A program made the translations under genes and the position numbers. Of a stretch of 8,431 nt of DNA, positions 6,633 to 8,431 are shown piece by piece; the first letter of the stretch is position 1; each line of letters begins with the position of its first letter. The notes under the pieces are model-generated. The model searched no databases, was not told the origin of the DNA, and saw only the letters and a program-made list of their open reading frames with translations. Source of the DNA: an uncultured Pirellulaceae bacterium (lineage in GTDB: Bacteria; Planctomycetota; Planctomycetia; Pirellulales; Pirellulaceae); assembly GCA_934278005.1 (NCBI GenBank), contig CAKQWG010000140.1, positions 1 through 8,431 on the forward strand, read 5' to 3'.

Positions 6633-6654
6633 ACCTGCAGCTAAGTATGCAGGT
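6633..6654. terminator. Candidate hairpin terminator after the phospho-sugar mutase gene
   Basis: A perfect 7-bp stem ACCTGCA (6633-6639) and TGCAGGT (6648-6654) has an 8-nt loop. It begins 61 bp past the mutase stop and lies 43 bp beyond the end of the convergent lipoprotein gene. On the plus strand it is followed by TCGTTCGT, only mildly T-rich. It may serve both genes. Confidence 0.4.
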
Positions 6655-6696
6655 TCGTTCGTATGCGGGTTTAGAGTGCCGCCGCGCTTGGTGCGG

Positions 6697-7086
6697 CTAT
6701 TTGGCCTGCGAATCCATGGGAATATCGAACGTATTCTTTCCAGGCTTGACTTCGAACTGCAACTCCGAGCCTTTATTGTATTTTGCAGGGATCTTTGCAG
6801 TCGGTGTCGATCCGTCGGGCCAAAAGACGGTAACCTCATTCATACCCGTTTTTGCACCGCTGACCCCATCGACGAACGTCAGGTTGTAATGACCCTCCTG
6901 ATCAATTACGGCGAGTGCTTGTCGGCCTCCCGATAAGGGATAGAAGCCAACCACAGCGTTGGGAAGTGGCTTTCCGTCAAGAGTCACAGTCCCCTCCACC
7001 TGTCCCAATTCGGGTAAATCACTCCTGCCGCATCCCGTCATCGCAAGTGCTAGAAGAACCAGTGCCAAACTGCGTAGAGAAACCAT
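6697..7086 (-). CDS. Small lipoprotein with carboxypeptidase-regulatory-like domain
   Basis: A 129-residue predicted lipoprotein. Residues 1-18 form a signal peptide (R5, then a hydrophobic run LALVLLALAM) ending in MTGC with lipidated C19. The -3 residue is Met, not the usual Leu/Val/Ile, so the lipobox is atypical. About 28-95 is a transthyretin-like/CarboxypepD_reg fold, with GTVTLDGKPLPNAVVGFYP and a later GHYNLTF strand. The end has IPAKYNKGSELQFEVKPGKNTF, a form I recognise from many planctomycete lipoproteins. ATG 7086 is preferred because it starts the signal peptide and has AAGG about 5 nt upstream; the open frame extends to 7251 but the added residues are unlike a secreted protein. 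It lies 187 bp downstream of the DUF1559 gene on the same strand, with a terminator between. The molecular role is unknown; envelope location is inferred. Confidence 0.85.
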   Translation of the reverse strand: MVSLRSLALVLLALAMTGCGRSDLPELGQVEGTVTLDGKPLPNAVVGFYPLSGGRQALAVIDQEGHYNLTFVDGVSGAKTGMNEVTVFWPDGSTPTAKIPAKYNKGSELQFEVKPGKNTFDIPMDSQAK

Positions 7087-7172
7087 GCCGACCTTACCTA
7101 CTTGAGAAAATTTTCGAGTGCTATCCGATGCTGCCTCAGGCCGATACCGCATACCGGCCTTGAGCAAAGAAC

Positions 7173-7200
7173 CACAGCCCGCCGTATTTGGCGGGCTGTG
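7173..7200 (-). terminator. Strong hairpin terminator of the DUF1559 gene
   Basis: A perfect 11-bp inverted repeat, CACAGCCCGCC (7173-7183) and GGCGGGCTGTG (7190-7200), has a 6-nt loop. It lies 73 bp beyond the DUF1559 stop on the minus strand. Leftward RNA would continue as GUUCUUUGC, an imperfect U-rich tail. It likely ends or attenuates transcription before the lipoprotein gene. Confidence 0.7.
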
Positions 7201-7273
7201 TCTGACTTCAGGCTGCCGAGGTGCTGGGCGTCCAGCTCCTAGGCCTCTCAATATCTAGCTTGAAAAATATCGC

Positions 7274-8335
7274 TTAGAACTCGCCGAGCACTTGGCCATC
7301 ATTCATAGACAGAAGCCGCTCAAAGGTGCTGTCCACGCCCTGGTTGGCACTGGACATGCCCCCGATACTGTTGCTGCGAAAATCGATGGTGTCGCTGATA
7401 AAGTGAACCGAGCCATCGCACAGTGCGAACTGTGCCCCTCCGGTATGGTTGCTGCTGAAGCCGCGGGATTGATGCTGCCAAGAGATCACGGTTTGGTTGA
7501 TGCCATGATAGGGCAACGCCAGCGCGGAAGTGATGGCTCGATTGCGACTGCTGTAGCCCGTCAACGCAGGGCTGCACGCCACGGCATTGCCAGCACCCAT
7601 CATCAGGGTTCCATACTTATAGCATCGCTCGCCGAACATCGCAGTATTGCTAGTCCCGTCGGAAATGTCGCCGAACGACGTGTTGGAGTTCCAGTAGAAG
7701 ACTCCCACCGGTTTTCCATAACTGGTGAAGTTTCCGCCGACCGGCGTAAAGCTGTCACCTACCGAGGCCACGCCTACGTAATTGGATTTTGCAATCGCAA
7801 TTTTGGTGGTTCCGTTGGCGGTTACCTTCTTTTCATAGGTCGTGAACTGTGCCGAACTAGTGGGATAGACTTCACCGCTACCGGCATACTGCGAACCAAA
7901 ATCGTTCAGCGCGGGACCGGAATCCGATGGACAGGCGAAACCGCTCAGCGGGGTTGTGGCGGCTGCCAGACCAGCGGGTGTTGCCAGCGATGCCGATAGC
8001 GGCAGGCTGTTAACCTGTAGTGTATTTGCTAAGTTGCCCTGCTCGATAAAGGGGAGCATAAAAGCCCCCCAAGTCCAGACGGTCAGTTCAGCGGCGCCTG
8101 CTGCATTGTCTGGGAGGCTCGAGACAAATCCCGAGGGGAAGCACTTATGGGCATCCGCGTAATTGTGGGCAGCCAGACCGAGCTGCTTCAGATTGTTCGA
8201 ACACTGCATGCGCCGAGCCGCTTCCCTGGCCGCCTGCACGGCCGGCAGTAGCAGGCCTACCAAAATACCGATGATGGCGATGACCACCAATAACTCGACC
8301 AGCGTGAACCCGACCCGTTTTCGCTTTAAACTCAT
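7274..8335 (-). CDS. DUF1559 protein with type IV pilin-like N-terminus
   Basis: A 353-residue protein of the planctomycete DUF1559 (SBP_bac_10) family. It begins with a prepilin-like leader, MSLKRKRVG, cleaved after G9 before F10 with the expected Glu at mature position 5 (E14). A hydrophobic helix follows to about residue 32, then the family block AVQAAREAARRMQCSNNLKQ at 32-51. The middle has a Ser/Thr/Gly-rich beta region and FGDISDGTSNT at 221-231. The C-terminus has the H-X9-DG motif with H297 and D307-G308, then SVHFIS. These match the two ends defined for the family (pilin GFxxxE and pre-pil HX9DG). ATG 8335 places the leader correctly; a GTG at 8374 would add 13 residues before it. 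The protein is expected to be membrane-anchored or assembled into pilus-like or pseudopilin structures, but its function is not established. Planctomycete genomes carry many paralogues. Confidence 0.95.
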   Translation of the reverse strand: MSLKRKRVGFTLVELLVVIAIIGILVGLLLPAVQAAREAARRMQCSNNLKQLGLAAHNYADAHKCFPSGFVSSLPDNAAGAAELTVWTWGAFMLPFIEQGNLANTLQVNSLPLSASLATPAGLAAATTPLSGFACPSDSGPALNDFGSQYAGSGEVYPTSSAQFTTYEKKVTANGTTKIAIAKSNYVGVASVGDSFTPVGGNFTSYGKPVGVFYWNSNTSFGDISDGTSNTAMFGERCYKYGTLMMGAGNAVACSPALTGYSSRNRAITSALALPYHGINQTVISWQHQSRGFSSNHTGGAQFALCDGSVHFISDTIDFRSNSIGGMSSANQGVDSTFERLLSMNDGQVLGEF

Positions 8336-8401
8336 ACTAACGATCCCAGCAAACGAAATAGAGAAGTTAAGCACCCACGCATAAGTTTCGGCATCTAATC
8401 A

Positions 8402-8431
8402 GCCGCTTTGGCGTTAGCCACGGTTTAGCCG
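8402..8431. repeat. Cluster of three tiny interlocking palindromes at the right edge
   Basis: GCC-GCTTT-GGC (8402-8412), GGC-GTTA-GCC (8410-8419) and CGG-TTTAG-CCG (8421-8431) sit side by side, 66 bp upstream of the DUF1559 start. Each stem is only 3 bp. The pattern resembles short dispersed intergenic repeats of planctomycetes, but it may continue past the edge and cannot be confirmed here. Confidence 0.35.

Noticed and set aside
6681..6697. GCCGC/GCGGC hairpin overlapping the lipoprotein stop codon
   Set aside because: It has only a 5-bp stem, no T-run, and overlaps coding sequence. The 7-bp stem at 6633-6654 is the better terminator candidate.
7292..7999. 235-residue open frame on the plus strand opposite the DUF1559 gene
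   Set aside because: It is fully antisense to a well-supported gene, has no recognisable domain, and is typical of shadow frames in G+C-rich coding DNA.

Overview
The window looks like chromosomal DNA of a planctomycete, most likely of the Pirellulaceae/Pirellulales type. The clearest sign is the pair at the right end: a DUF1559 protein with a pilin-like N-terminus and an H-X9-DG motif, next to a small lipoprotein with a carboxypeptidase-regulatory-like domain. This pairing is very common in that phylum. The moderate G+C content fits. No mobile element, CRISPR array or complete RNA gene is visible.

Layout. Bases 1-594 hold no convincing gene. Read leftward (minus strand), they look like the promoter and leader region of a stable-RNA operon, probably rRNA, whose body lies beyond the left edge. 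There are three tandem copies of a unit of about 110 bp. Each carries a sigma70-type promoter (TTGNNG, 17-bp spacer, TACATT or TAAACT) with A/T tracts upstream. They are followed by a small boxB-like hairpin and a boxA-like antitermination sequence (TGATCTTTGACA). Bases 364-442 hold several short G/C-rich inverted repeats. On the plus strand, 595-2157 encodes a winged-helix plus AAA+ ATPase. Convergent to it lies a minus-strand pair: an archaeal-type phosphoglucosamine mutase (3264-4634), then 46 bp downstream a UspE-like tandem universal stress protein (2303-3217). Divergent from the mutase is a second, longer phosphohexomutase (4754-6571, plus). The right end holds the lipoprotein (6697-7086, minus) and the DUF1559 protein (7274-8335, minus), with a strong hairpin terminator between them.

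How the genes may work together. The two mutases belong to the same superfamily and share a 119-bp divergent intergenic region. One plausibly supplies glucosamine-1-phosphate for UDP-GlcNAc, and the other interconverts glucose phosphates. The stress protein is probably co-transcribed with the first mutase. The DUF1559 protein and lipoprotein are cell-envelope proteins of poorly known role. The AAA+ ATPase has no functional partner visible here.

The most noteworthy item is the triplicated stable-RNA-type promoter with boxB/boxA leader at the left edge. It rests on motif reading only, because the transcribed RNA genes are outside the window.
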